DNA of 64,000 nt. It comes from Tipula vernalis (taxonomy: Eukaryota; Arthropoda; Insecta; Diptera; Tipulidae). Positions 44,436 to 56,801 of this stretch are shown in pieces. Made by a program: the position numbers and the translations under genes. The stretch's first letter is position 1. Every line of letters starts with the position of its first letter. Where the stretch lies: assembly GCA_958295665.1 (NCBI GenBank), contig OY282558.1, positions 117,604,838 through 117,668,837 on the forward strand, given 5' to 3'. The notes beneath the pieces were generated by a model. That model was given only the letters and a program-made list of their open reading frames with translations. It made no database searches and was not told the DNA's origin.

Positions 44436-47400
44436 GGAGGTTTAAAGTACTGTGTACTTTGATACTGTTAAAGTTAGCCGAAAGTTGCTAGCCGAAAGTG
44501 AAAAGTCGATAATGCAGATTGTGTTAGTCCAGCCGAAAGTTAAAAAAAATTGCAAAGGAGATTGTCTAATCCCAGCCGAAAGTTTGCAGCCGAAAGTAGA
44601 AAGTCGATAATGCAGATTATGCTATTAACATTCCAGCCGTAAATAGAAAAATTAATAATTATCAGCCGAAAGTGAATAGGATGCATTGAAATCTATAAAT
44701 ATAAATTTTTGTAAATAAATTTACGTGTAAAAGTTTGCTTCGTAGAAAATATCGGAAAATCAGAAGAATATACAAAATTGGAATAAAATCAGACTCTAGA
44801 GTACATATCTGAAGCAGAATCGTTTTTATGTGATTTGTCAATAGCTGTCGAATTATTAAATTCTGTTCAAGTTTCCCGTGGGAAACCTCGGAAAATTCGA
44901 TTTTCCAAAAATTATTAGAAAATTTGTATAAAATCAGCCCCTAGAGTGTTATATCTGGGGATGAATTGCATTGATGTAATTTATCAAATGCTATCGCAGG
45001 AAAAAAATCAGTACAAGTTTCCCGTGGGAAATGTAACATGTTAATAGCTATCGCAGGAAAAAAATTCAGTTCATGTTTCCCGTCGGAAATCTCGGAAAAT
45101 TCGATTTTCCAAAAATTATTAGAAAATTTTTATAAAATCAGCCTTTAAAGTGTTATGTCTTGAGATGAATTGCATTGATGTAATATATCAAATGCTATCG
45201 CAGGCAAAAAATCAGTACAAGTTTCCCGTGGGAAATCTCGGAAAATTCAAAAAAGTTTCCAGCCGAAAGTAAGAAATGGATGAATAAAATCAGCCTCTAG
45301 AGTGTTATCTCTGGAGATGGGTTGGATTGATGTGACTTGTCAATAGCTATCGCAGGAAAAAAATTCAGTTCAAGTTTCCCGTATGAAATCTCGGAAAATT
45401 CAAAAAAATTTCCAGCCGAAAGTAAGAAATGGATGAATAAAAAAAGCCTCCAGAGTGTTATGTCTAGAGATGGATTGCATTGATGTGACTTGTCAATAGT
45501 TATCGCAGGAAAAACATTCAGTTCCAGTTTCCCGTAGGAAATCTCGGAAAACTCGATTTTCCAAAAATTATTAGAAAATTTGTATAGAATTAGCCTCTAG
45601 AGTGTTATGTCTGGAGATGGATTTAATTGATGTGATTACTCAATAGCTATTGCAGGAAAAAAATTCAGTTCAAGTTTCCTGTGGGAAATCTCGGAAAATT
45701 CGATTTTCCAAAAATTATTAGAAAATTTGTATAAAATCAGCCTCTAGAGTGTTATGTCTAGAGATTGATTCTATTGATTTGATTACTCAATAGCTATTAA
45801 AGGAAAAATATTCAGTTCAAGTTTCCCGTGGGAAATCTCGGAAAATTCGATTTTCCAAAAATTATTAGAAAATTTGTATAAAATCAGCCTCTAGAGTGTT
45901 ATATCTGGAGATGGATTCAATTGATGCGATTGCTCAATAGCTATTGCAGGAAAAAAATTCAGTTCAAGTTTCCCGTGGAAAATCTCGGAAAATTCGATTT
46001 TCCAAAAATTATTAGAAAATTTGTATAAAATCAGCCTTTAAAGTGTTATGTCTGGAGATGAATTGCATTGATGTGATTTATCAATGGCTATCGCAGCAAA
46101 AAAAATCAGTACAAGTTTCCGTGGGAAATCTCGAAAAAATCGTTTTTCCGATTTCGGAAAATTTTCTAATAATTTTTGGAAAATCGAATTTTCCGAGATT
46201 TCCCACGGGAAACTTGAACTAAATGTTTTTCCTGCGATAGCTATTGACAAGTCACATCAATGCAATTCATCTTCAGACATAACACTCTGGAGGCTTTTTT
46301 ATTCATCCATTTCTTACTTTCGGCTGGAAATTTTTTTGAATGTTCCGAGATTTCCCACGGGAAGCGTGAACTGAATTTTTTTCCTGCGATAGCTATTGAC
46401 AAGTCACATCAATCCAATCCATCTCCAGACATAACACTCTAAAGGCTGATTTTATTCATCCATTTCTTACTTTCGGCTTGAAACTTTTTTGAATTTTTCG
46501 AGATTTCCCAAGGGAAACTTGAACTGAATTTTTTTCCTGCAATAGCTATTGAGTAATCACATCAATTGCATCTATCTCCAGCCATAACACTCTAGTGCCA
46601 GATTTTATACAAATTTTCTAATAATTTTTGGAAAATCGAATTTTCCGAAATTTCCCACGGGAAACTTAAACTGTTTTTTTTTCCTGCGATAACTATTGAC
46701 AAGTCACATCAATGCAATCCATCTCCAGACATAACACTCTGGAGGCTTTTTTTATTCATCCATTTCATTTTCAGCTGGAAATTTTTTTGAATTTTCCGAG
46801 ATTTCCCACGGGAAACTCGAACTGAATTTTTTTCCTGCGATAGCTATTTACAAGTCACATCAATCCAATCCATCTCCAGACATAACACTCTAGAGGCTGA
46901 TTTTATTCATCCATTTCTTACTTTCGGCTGGAACCTTATTTCAATTTTCCGGGTGTTCCCACGGGAAACTTGTACTGATTTTTTTCCTTCAATAGCTATT
47001 GACAAATTACATCAATGCAATTCATCTCCAGACATAACACTTTAAAGGCTGATTTTATACAAATTTTCAAATAATTTTTGGAAAATTGAATTTTCCGAGA
47101 TTTCCCACGGGAAACTTGAACTGAATTTTTTTCCTGCGATAGCTATTTAGTAATGACATCAATTGCATCCACTTCCAGCCATAACACTCTAGAAGCTGAT
47201 TTTACACAAATTTTCTAATAATTTTTGGAAAATCGAATTTTCCGAAATTTCCGACAGGAAACTTGAACTTATTTTTACTTTCTTTTACTCTAGTAAAATA
47301 AAGTATAGTAATCTTAAAAATTTTGGACCTTGAGATTTTTAGAGATTTATTTGTTTTGAGGTCCCCTGAGTCCGAAAAAGTGGGTTTTGAAATGGTGCAT

Positions 47401-48889
47401 GTCGGTCTATCTGTCAGTCTGTCAGTCTGTCAGTCTGTCAGTCTGTCAGTCTGTCAGTCTGTCAGTCTGTCAGTCTGTCAGTCTGTCAGTCTGTCAGTCT
47501 GTCAGTCTGTCAGTCTGACAGTCTGTCAGTCTGTCAGTCTGTCAGTCTGTCAGTCTGTTAGTCTGTCAGTCTGTCAGTCTGTCAGTCTGTCAGTCTGTCA
47601 GTCTGTCAGTCTGTCAGTCTGTCAGTCTGTCAGTCTGTCAGTCTGTCAGTCTGTCAGTCTGTCAGTCTGTCAGTCTGTCAGTCTGTCAGTCTGTCAGTCT
47701 GTCAGTCTGTCAGTCTGTCAGTCTGTCAGTCTGTCAGTCTGTCAGTCTGACAGTCTGTCAGTCTGTCAGTCTGTCAGTCTGTCAGTCTGTCAGTCTGTCA
47801 GTCTGTCAGTCTGTCAGTCTGTCAGTCTGTCAGTCTGTCAGTCTGTCAGTCTGTCAGTCTGTCAGTCTGTCAGTCTGTCAGTCTGTCAGTCTGTCAGTCT
47901 GTCAGTCTGTCTGTGTCCTCTCTACAGCTCAGATGGTTTAACCAATCGAACTGAATCTTCAGATTTAAGCTTTTTTGATAAATTGGGAGGTCCCAGTGAA
48001 TTTTACTCCAAATCAGCTAACCGGAGGTGGCCACTCCCTTTGTCCAGAAAATGTATTTTGCAAATATCTTAAAAAGTATAAGGTTTACAAAAAACTACTT
48101 AAAACAAAATGTTTCCAAAAATTAAAAACAAATAAAAAAAAATTAAAAATTAAAAAAAAAATTTAAAAATTTAAAAATTAAAAAAAAAAAAATTTAATTT
48201 CTCAAACTTCTCTGTTCGTAAAAGAAAGTCGTGTGTTGGCCACACCTCCATTTTTTTTCCTGCGATAGCTATTGACAAGTCACATCAATGCAATCCATCT
48301 CCAGACATAACACTCTGGAGGCTTTTTTTATTCATCCATTTCTTACTTTCGGCTGGAAATTTTTTTGAATTTTCCGTTATTTCCCACGGGAAACTTGAAC
48401 TGAATTTTTTTCCTGCGATAGCTATTGACAAGTCACATCAATCCAATCCATCTCCAGACATAACACTCTAAAGGCTGATTTTATTCATCCATTTCTTACT
48501 TTCGGCTGGAAACTTTTTTGAATTTTCCGAGATTTCCCACGGGAAACTTGTACTGATTTTTTTCCTGCGATAGCTATTGATAAATTACATATTTACATCA
48601 ATGCAATTCATCTCCAGACATAACACTTTAAAGGCTGATTTTATACAAATTTTCTAATGATTTTTGGAAAATCGAATTTTCCGAGATTTCCCACGGGAAA
48701 CTTGAACTGAATTTTTTTTCTGCGATAGCTATTGACAAGTCACATCAATCCAATCTATCTCCAGACATAACACTCTAGAGACTGATTTATTTTCGGCTGG
48801 AATGTCACTAACATAATCTGCATTATCGACTTTTCACTTTCGGCTGGAAACTTTCGGCTAACCTTAACAGGGTTGTACTTTGCACCTCC
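44436..48889. mobile_element. Foldback-like element with long inverted arms of ~150-bp subrepeats
   Basis: The left end GGAGGTTTAAAGTAC... through GTTAGCCGAAAG and AGTCGATAATGCAGATT (44436-44540) is inverted at the right end (48790-48889). Inside, the left arm (44760-46140) has about ten copies of a ~150-bp unit containing CAAGTTTCCCGTGGGAAATC; from about 46150 the unit runs in the opposite orientation to 48780. This architecture, inverted arms made of internal direct repeats, is that of foldback elements. No transposase is present. A ~975-bp block with the octamer array (47275-48249) sits within the right arm. Target duplication not resolved. Confidence 0.8.
47410..47911. repeat. (GTCAGTCT)n octamer array, about 62 units
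   Basis: A nearly perfect 8-bp tandem repeat with about three substituted units. It makes an open frame (SVCQ/SVSL repeats) simply because the octamer lacks stops; I do not regard it as coding. The flanks (47340-47400 and 47915-48060) look like a dispersed insect repeat. Confidence 0.95.
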
Positions 48890-49651
48890 CGACTGATAAA
48901 AAACAAACAAATCAAAATTAAATTATTAAAATATTAATTTAAAAGAAATAAAATAATTAATTAAAATCAAAAGTTAACAGAAAAATTGATAAATTTATAA
49001 ATCACTTTACTAAAATAAAAAGAGACGCTCAACACAATAAAGTTTCGAGAAAGAATGTCATGTACTTTTCACACCACAAAAATTACATTTATCTTGTTTC
49101 CATGTAAGGTTGAAACCGGCTTGAGTTGGAGCTAGTCTTCATGGAAGTAAGATTTTCGTTAAATCATTTTGAACTCAACGAAGCTATTGGAATTGAGTTT
49201 GGTTGAAAACCAAATGGCGAAGCGAATAGATATTAGGGATTTTTGTTATCATTGAAACAAAAAAAATTTTGCAATAATCAAATACAAAAAAACATATTGA
49301 CAATGAAAAACGAATGCAATAAAAAAAATCATAAGTGTATTTATAAGATAACTGGCTGTAAAACTTTCAACTCAACCTAACTCCCTTCAATGGAAATTTC
49401 AATCCAACCTAACTCAACCTCGTTCATGGAAATATGGTAAATGATTTGAAAAAAAAGAAAAAAATGACGAAACGTCGTGCTTATTGACAGGAAAGACGTT
49501 TTCAGGCTAGTAACGGCCACAGATGGACAACGTAAAACAGTTAAAACAGTCATACAGAGATTGTAAAGGAAAGATTTAAACCATGGAGTTTTAACGAAAT
49601 AATTTTTTAATAATCATTACAAAATAAAAATTTAAAATAAATAAATTTGGT
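48890..49651. other. Spacer between foldback element and channel gene
   Basis: No gene. About 49590-49651 is the 3' flank of the minus channel gene, homologous to that of the + copy. Confidence 0.45.
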
Positions 49652-51277
49652 TCAAAATTTTTCGTAGAGCGTTTCCGACCCATGTTTCATTTTATGAATT
49701 CGATCCCGTGCAACATTTTGCATTTCTTTCAGTAGGCTAGTATTTGGTTTAATCACCATTAATAAATCGTCTTTCGACAGTATGAACATTTCACAATATT
49801 CAGTAGCAATAATCGACACGTTTATTGGTGCATCATCAAGCAACAAGGAAATTTCACCAAAATACGCACCATCTTCAAACATATCAATTTGTTGGCCCGA
49901 ATGTGAAACAGCTACAGCCGATCCACTAGCTAGAAAAAACATTTTGTTGACTTCAGTATTTTCCTGTATAATTATTTCACCGGCCATATAAATTTCTCTT
50001 TTAAAATATTGCATAATTTGTTTTATGATCGATACGGGTAAATTTTTAAAAATGTCCATTTCCTCCGTCAACTTTTTACAACGGTCCATTATTATTTCGG
50101 TTTTTAGGTTGCCGCTTAGTGTATTACCAATTTGATCCTCATTGAAATAGTTATTACGAAATTTATGCTCAATGTACATATAAATATTTGCCGTTAAATT
50201 ATCTGGCAAATTGTATTTTCTGCAATAGTCCTTCGCTTCATTTATAAATCCGTAATATCTTGATTCCGATCTATGATGCGACATAACGACTTTTATTAGT
50301 ATTATTGTAATTGTAGCTTTAAATATCCATCCGAAAAATAAAATAAAAATTGTCACAGAATTTTCATAAATGGATAATGGGCCTACTTCGGAATATCCAC
50401 ATGCAAAAAATGATTCTACTGTTTCTAAAAATGCATTTGCGTATATTACAAATGGATTGTTACAGTCCCACTTCTTGCACGCAAATTCATACCATTCTGA
50501 TTCACTCATTAGAAAATCAGATATGATTATTCCTGCTAATGCCAACATATGTAATGCATAAAACGAACCGAATCCAAGTTTTATTACTAAATCGATCCGG
50601 GATGTAAAATCAAAATATACCGATATAACGTCATAATATCGTAACATTTTTGGTATATTCAAAAAGTGGAACAGAAAGCAGACGAAAAAGATAATCAACA
50701 ATCTTGTTTCCCAATCATCTAATTGCGGACTCAGTCTTACTATTAGTGGCATGGGAAATGCAGAGATTATATCCGGAAACAGTGTTGACATTAAATAATT
50801 TGCTCTTATCTTCGATCTATTTAAAACAAACATCTCATTTTCGTAATCGTAGTAGCCCGAATTAAATTTTATGAGAACTTCTAGGTACAATATGGTGCTG
50901 GTGAATACTCCCAAAGTGGGCGCAAAGTATTTTGTGATTGTAAATGTATGAATATAGAATACAAAAATATACGGAATTATTGGTAAATAAACTGCATACG
51001 CAACTAAAACAAATATGTACCAGATAGCCGAAAAATGGCTACATGGATGTATAACGGTATATGGTAATTTTGCCAGTCTTCGATTTTCTTTCGCTATTGC
51101 AGCATGTGAAAAAAAATTTCGTGCTGTAATTGGATTTCTTCGTGATACAATAATACTTGCTTGTAGATAATGAACTATTTTTTGTATCCATGATGCTGTT
51201 GGTAATAGCCGGGGAAGATTGGTGTCGGATCGAAAATCAATTAATTGACATTTGTGGCCAGGAAACGACTCGTTCAT
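49652..51277 (-). CDS. Divergent HCN/CNG-type channel, intronless, 541 aa (second intact copy)
   Basis: An intact paralogue of 17616-19241 with exactly the same length and alignable throughout. The N-terminus (SFPGHKCQL, RSDTNLPRLLPTASW, NPITARNFFSHAAIAKENRR) and the C-linker are the best conserved, while the S5-pore extracellular part has diverged most. Pore: ESFFACGYSEVGPLSIYENS, so the filter reads CGYS where HCN has IGYG. S4 keeps K and R but an Asp replaces the third positive residue (KMLRYYDV). CNBD: FEDGAYFGEISLLLDDAPIN, where the HCN phosphate-contact Arg aligns with Ile. The ATG (51277) is preceded by TCGTGACCGTATATA-type sequence shared with the other copies. Both copies remain open across 541 codons despite divergence, which suggests selection on protein. 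The change at the cyclic-nucleotide site suggests altered or absent ligand control. Confidence 0.9.
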   Translation of the reverse strand: MNESFPGHKCQLIDFRSDTNLPRLLPTASWIQKIVHYLQASIIVSRRNPITARNFFSHAAIAKENRRLAKLPYTVIHPCSHFSAIWYIFVLVAYAVYLPIIPYIFVFYIHTFTITKYFAPTLGVFTSTILYLEVLIKFNSGYYDYENEMFVLNRSKIRANYLMSTLFPDIISAFPMPLIVRLSPQLDDWETRLLIIFFVCFLFHFLNIPKMLRYYDVISVYFDFTSRIDLVIKLGFGSFYALHMLALAGIIISDFLMSESEWYEFACKKWDCNNPFVIYANAFLETVESFFACGYSEVGPLSIYENSVTIFILFFGWIFKATITIILIKVVMSHHRSESRYYGFINEAKDYCRKYNLPDNLTANIYMYIEHKFRNNYFNEDQIGNTLSGNLKTEIIMDRCKKLTEEMDIFKNLPVSIIKQIMQYFKREIYMAGEIIIQENTEVNKMFFLASGSAVAVSHSGQQIDMFEDGAYFGEISLLLDDAPINVSIIATEYCEMFILSKDDLLMVIKPNTSLLKEMQNVARDRIHKMKHGSETLYEKF

Positions 51278-52479
51278 TTTACGGTTTATATACGGTCACG
51301 ATTTTAAAACAAATAAATTGAAAATAATTTTAAATTTTTTTAATGAGCCTCCTTGATATGACAATGGAAGCAAGAAGTAAAGACAGTGTGATTGTGGCAA
51401 ATCGAAATTATGAAAGATTTTCACGAAAATGATAAAAAACCAAAATTGAAAATTTATCGCGCTTTTACAATGTCAATCTACAAATAAATATTGGTTTGAG
51501 ATAGACCGCTCTAGAATACCGAATTCGTTTTGGATGAGAAAAACTTCAACAGCCGATGTGACATTTTTTTTTTTTTTTTATAACAATATTTTGTGGATAC
51601 GTGACAAGCGCGCCAAATTGGATGTCGGTGTGGCCTTCCTTAAAGAAAATTTGTATTTAATGGGTAAATACAATTTTCAATATTACGTCTATTTGTTTAT
51701 TAATAAAATAACTTGAATATTAAATTAAAAATCGTAAATTTTTTATTTTGTACCTCTGCAAGATTGTCAAGAAAATATTAAATAATTTTACCCGATAAAA
51801 GCTTTAACAAATACGATTTTTAAGTGGTAAAAAATGATTTCTCAATAGCTTAATAGCAGTGGACTGATGAACACGATTTTCTTAAAAAATAATGAGATCG
51901 GAAGAGTAATATATTCAAGTTGGTTAAGCTTGATTCCTGCGTAGGGATATCAATAATGCATTACAGTAAGTTATGATGTAGCGTACTAAAGAAAATGTTT
52001 TAGAAATCAACTATTAGGGTCCATTTATTACTAAACGAGAATACGGTAATAAAGTGCTGGGTTGTCTTTCAGCCAACTGAAGAATATCAGCCAACTGCAT
52101 AATATTTGTGAGGCTTTACAATACCATTGAATTAATTACATAAATATTATCTCTGTTGCTTGTAACGAAGAGATATTGGCATTCGTTACTTACAAACCAT
52201 TTTCTAATCTTCGCTATATATTAGCTTTTTACACCAACCACTGAACTTTTATTTTTCTACAAATTTCTGTACGTTACGTACGAATTATTGACATTTTTGC
52301 ACATGTAAATTAAAATACGTACCAATTTCATGACAAAAAATAATATTAACGCAGGGCGCCACTAATCCCCCCCCCCTCCATCTTGCTACAAAAAAAACGT
52401 TTAAAAAAATCAGTATGGTCTAGCCTTGAGCTCGGCATTCGGCTACGGTTGCCAACATTTACTGATCAAGAATTACAAA
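51278..52479. other. Upstream region of the minus channel gene and spacer
   Basis: It contains the shared 16-bp block (51447-51462). Further right there is no supported gene; a C10-type run lies near 52370. Confidence 0.45.
51447..51462 (-). promoter_or_regulatory. 16-bp upstream block shared with the + channel gene
   Basis: Reverse complement reads GCGCGATAAATTTTCA, identical to 17355-17370, about 170 bp upstream of this ATG. Confidence 0.45.
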
Positions 52480-52779
52480 ATCACTTTATTTTAATATTCG
52501 CATTTACTGATCACATTTACTTTTTATTTCAGACTAAAACACTTTTCAATTCCTTTTAAATCTTCACACTTTCGCTTACCAAATACTAATAATCCAATTC
52601 GACTTCGTTCGCCTTTTTATATACACAAACCAAATTTCTAGAAAGTTCATGACTTTTTCAGTAAGAATAGTGTAGAAACATTTAGAACAATATTATCATG
52701 GAAAATTCCATTTTAGTACAGTAAAACATTGAGCTATTAATTTAACTTGTTCTATTATAATCTAGGTGTCATCGTCACA
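52480..52779 (-). mobile_element. Truncated LTR of family LTR-A (minus)
   Basis: Read minus from TGTGACGATGACACC at 52779 through TTTGGTTTGTGTATATAAAA and GCGAACGAAGTCG. The 3' part is lost. Confidence 0.75.
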
Positions 52780-52967
52780 AAATTTTTATTGCACCTTCTG
52801 AATTAATCATACAGTTATTATTTCAACAATATCGTGGAGCAGATATACGTTATTTATTTATAAGGTCGCGTTAATGTTAATTGAATGGTAGCTGTTAAAG
52901 TAGATGTCTTAAATCAGAATATTTAATAAACAAACGATTTCTAAATTAAATTATATGAAAATAATAT

Positions 52968-53216
52968 TGTAACGGTGACATCTAGTGTGTACTAGAATAA
53001 GTTAAATTAATAGGTCAATGTATAACTGTACTAAAATGGAATTTTTCATGATAAAATTGTTCTAAATGTTTCTACGCTATTCTTAATGGAAAAATCATGA
53101 GCTTTCTAGAAGTTTGATTTGTGTATATAAAAAGTCGAACGAATTTGGTGCGAATAATTTATATAAAGTGATTTTGTGAATTATCATTAATAAATTGTGT
53201 TGTAATAACTTTTGTG
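52968..53216 (+). mobile_element. Truncated LTR of family LTR-A (plus)
   Basis: It starts TGTAACGGTGACATC and retains the TATA region (GTGTATATAAAAAG) and AATTTATATAAAGTGATT, with an internal deletion, and stops near 53216 where LINE sequence begins. With the minus piece 190 bp away it forms an inverted pair. Confidence 0.7.
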
Positions 53217-53835
53217 CTAAATAGGAATATTTTTATCGGTTAATTTCACTGGTGGGTAGGTGCGTTTGTTAAGCGTGAATTTGCCATGAGTTGATTTGTT
53301 TTCGTTCACTTTTATTCGCCATGCCTTCAGCCAGTCCGCGATTTTGTTTAAATGATTCTGTAATTCCTTTGAGGCAATTTCACGATTAGTGTGAGACACC
53401 GGATGGCCGTGTCATCGGCAAATGTTGATATTATTACTTTGTTGATCACAGGTATATCAGCTGTGTACAACAAGTATAATATTGGTCCTAGAACGCTGCC
53501 TTTGAAGAAGATAGTTTCCCAAAACTGAGTGAAATTTCTTCGGTAGAAACTCTTTAATTTTGTAAATTAGTCCATCGTGCCAAACTTTATCAAAAGCTTG
53601 TGCGATATCCCCAAATTGATGGTCTGGAATAATGCGTCGTTCTTCTAATATTGGTTTCAATTTCGTTAGTAACATTTTTCAAATAGCTTTGAGATTGTGG
53701 GCAGCGTTCTTATTGGACAATATGATGAGATTTGCGTTTCATTTTTTGCTGGCTTATGTATCATTGTGATCAAAGATATCTTCCATTTTTGAGGAATATA
53801 ACTGTTGAATACAAATGAACAAAAACGTAACAATA
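53217..53835 (-). pseudogene. Jockey-type LINE reverse transcriptase fragment
   Basis: Minus strand: YIPQKWKISLITMIHKPAKN, PTISKLFEK, LLTKLKPILEERRIIPDHQF, then after a deletion AQAFDKVWHDGL, VLGPILYLLYTADIP (shifted frame), FADDTAI (active site, about 53415) and ELQNHLNKIADWLKAWRIKV. These are RT motifs of Jockey-clade elements in the right order, with stops, shifts and a deletion. Confidence 0.82.
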
Positions 53836-54399
53836 TATTGAATTACATTCAGGAGGTGACTAGTTTCTATCAATGTTTTAATCAAACTTATGAACGCTGT
53901 GGGATTTTTTGAAGAGGGGAAGGCATATCAATTTGAATATTTTTATAACTGGAGTTTCACCAAACCACTTTTACTGTTCATGGATTTCTGTAAACCTTTG
54001 AAGGTACCAAAACGCAAACTAGTGTTATCCTAAATTTTCCGTTTTCTTCCAATCAAGACAATTTAACATCGTTAGCGATTTTTGTTCACTGCAGCGAAAG
54101 GTCACATAAAGCAAAGTTATTTGCTAAATTCAAAAATCTAACCTATTAACTATTGTTGAAATGTAAAGCGTGAAGTACGATGCAGGTGCACCCTATGGTC
54201 ATTATATTCATGTAAAATAAGAAAATAAATGTTTCGGTCTTCACTTCTGTTCTGACCATTGAACAGTAAACTAATGTGTTTTGTTTTTGCCCGATAGATT
54301 GCTTTTTGACTTCACAGTAGTTGGTAAAACTACAGTTTATGGGGTATTGAAGTTAATTCTAAGAGTTGTGTGTGCTTTAATTGTAAAAGAATTTATTTT
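53836..54399. other. Spacer
   Basis: No supported gene or element boundary. Confidence 0.4.
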
Positions 54400-56145
54400 T
54401 GTGAACAGGAGTTTTGTCGCTTAAACAGCGGAATTTGCTATTGGCCAATAAAAAAAAAAAATATTAAAAAGTACAAGTCTACGATCATTCGTCGAATTGC
54501 TAACAGCCATTTGGAGTACGTGAAAGACAAAACATCATCTTACATAATGATCGATGCTTTGCGGCAAACATTTTAACGTGCCAATATTGCGAGTGAAATT
54601 GGAGCACGTAAACGCATGTTATTGATGAAATGTTCATCGAATGAAAGTATGCAAGAATATTTTTTTCGATTTGATAAATGTTTGCGTGAATTAAAGGCGC
54701 ATGGCCGTCGTCTCGTTATTAGTTACTTTGCCGAGTGAATACAACATGTTCATATGTATATATAAACATTTAATGTTTGCTGGACGCGGATAGTAAATAT
54801 AAAGGCATCAAAGGCAATAATGTCACACAAACCACTGATTGTAAAGCGATGTACGGAGATCGATCGAAAATTCAGTGTTATTATTGCAAACGTTTTCTTC
54901 ATCGGAAAACTGATTTTCCGAGATTGAAACATGGCACCGGAAACAACAGCACATAACGACAAGGACAACAATTGCTAAAAAAAGGGAAAGCGAATGTTGC
55001 GAGTGATGAAATCACATTTTTGACTGATGTTGCTAGCTCTGCATTGGAGTGTAAATGCAATAAGTGTATGCGTTGGTACATTGATTCGAGTGCTAGGGAT
55101 CATATTGTGAATGATGATTATTTTTCAGCGAATGGAAAAATTGAAACAAACCGATTTCGATTGGTGCTTCAAAAAATGAAATTTCGATATTTGCTACAAA
55201 AATTGGTGTTGTTCGGGGTAAGATGGTCGTTAATGGGAAAGAGAGGCCATAAATAAAAAATTTATGGTCGTGTGTACGTTTGTCAAGAACAGCTCGAATT
55301 GATTATTGGAAGCGACAAGGTAGCTTATACGAGTTTGAAATCATCGTGAAGGTAAAAAATTGGCTGTTCGGTGTAGTGTGACAACTACCAAATCCAGCGA
55401 TGAATCATTAGTCGGTGAATTGCATGAGATACAAAATAAATCAATTGAAAACATCAAATTGTGGCACAAGCGTTTGGGTCATTTGAACATCAATGATATT
55501 CGGGGATTGGTATTGATGGTGGACGGCATTGAAAAATTGAATGGTAATTTGACTGGAGTGTGCGAGCCCTGCACACTCGGCAATCAGGCGCGAAAACCAT
55601 TTTGGAGTCAAGGCGGAGCACGATCATCAAGAATTCTCGAGTTGATCCATAGTGATGTATGTGTACCTATCACACCACCCACGCTAGATGGCAAACGTTA
55701 CATTGTAACGTTTCTTGATGATTACACACATTTTGTGGCTGTTTAGCTGTTGGAAACCAAATCGCAGGCAATGGAATATTTTGTTGATTTTTCCAATATG
55801 GTTTCTGCGCAGTTCCAGCGAAAAATTTCAATATTGAGATGCTACAATGGTGGTGAATACTCATCGCATCAGTTCAAGAAATTGTATCATCATAAAGTTA
55901 TTCGGGTTGAATACACGGCACCATACCAAATGGATGATAATTCAAAGCGGATGACCATGGTCGGATATGTAAGAAACTGCTATCGATTGTCGGATGCTGA
56001 ATCGATACGGGTAGTAGCAAGGTCATTGAGGTCGAACGATTTAAGGATCACCAGAACCAGGCGGAGGCACCTATCAAAAATGAAGATAAACTTGATGATG
56101 GTCATGACGCGAACGTTGATGAATTTGTTGTATATCCGACCTTGA
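54400..56145 (+). pseudogene. Ty1/copia gag-pol fragment
   Basis: Gag: ASEIGARKRMLLMKCSSNES, then MQEYFFRFDKCLRELKAHGR, with a decayed zinc knuckle (CYYCKRFLHRKTDF). Protease region: WYIDSSARDHIVND (DSGA degraded to DSSA). GAG-pre-integrase: LWHKRLGHLNINDIRGLV and CEPCTLGNQARKPF (55360-55746). Integrase core: LELIHSDVCVPITPPTLDGK (first Asp), FLDDYTHF, then a TAG and LLETKSQAMEYF. The second catalytic Asp in the RSDNGGEY box reads RCYNGGEYSS. The frame then turns into a rearranged tail, and RT is not present. Several stops; inactive. Confidence 0.85.
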
Positions 56146-56801
56146 ATTAACACAATTTTTATCCCATATTAAAAACAAAACGTAATAGTAATCATTCTTT
56201 ACACATTCCATATAAGAATCCCCAACAACAAAAAAAAGACAAATTAGCGTAATAACATTCTTTCGATAAAACTAAAACAACAACACGAAATTGTACAGAA
56301 AAATTATGAATAAACAAACCAAAATGTATACATATAAATTAAACTTGAATACAAAACCAAACATTTAGGCGAATATTATAGTTGAGCGATTCCAATATAA
56401 AATGTATAAAGAAAATAAAATTTAAATATGCAAGTTAGCAAAATAAAATATAGAACATTATAATACGCTGAATTACACAAACAAAACCATAATACATTAA
56501 ATTACACAAACAAAATCATAACACACTGAATTACACAAACAAAACCATAATACATTAAATTACAAGACATTGAATTACACCGACAAAATATAAAAATTGC
56601 TGAAACAATTATTCTAACACATCAAAATTATGAAAACCAAAACCGAATTTTTTAACAAATTAGCGAAAATATATTTTTTATCAAAGTACTGAAATAGCAA
56701 ACCTTTCCTCTATCATCAAAATTGTTAGTGTAAAGTAATAACAAAATTAGTATATAAACAAACAAAATTTGATGTAAGGGGCTCAGTCTATTTCAATACA
56801 A
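56146..56801 (+). other. A-rich 5' part of the intact gypsy or its flank
   Basis: At about 56150 the plus strand becomes strongly A-rich, as in the gypsy coding region. An 'acactgaattacacaaacaaaaccataatacattaa'-type unit (given here in words: a ~45-bp A-rich unit) is repeated about three times at 56465-56580. It may be U3 of the 5' LTR or flanking sequence; the LTR start cannot be fixed without the 3' LTR. Confidence 0.4.

Noticed and set aside
47410..47911. Regular short repeats as a CRISPR array
   Set aside because: Units are contiguous 8-mers with no spacers and the genome is eukaryotic.
47323..48072. A 249-codon open frame rich in SVCQ/SVSL repeats
   Set aside because: It is the translation of an octamer microsatellite without stop codons; no start context, domain or conservation supports a protein.
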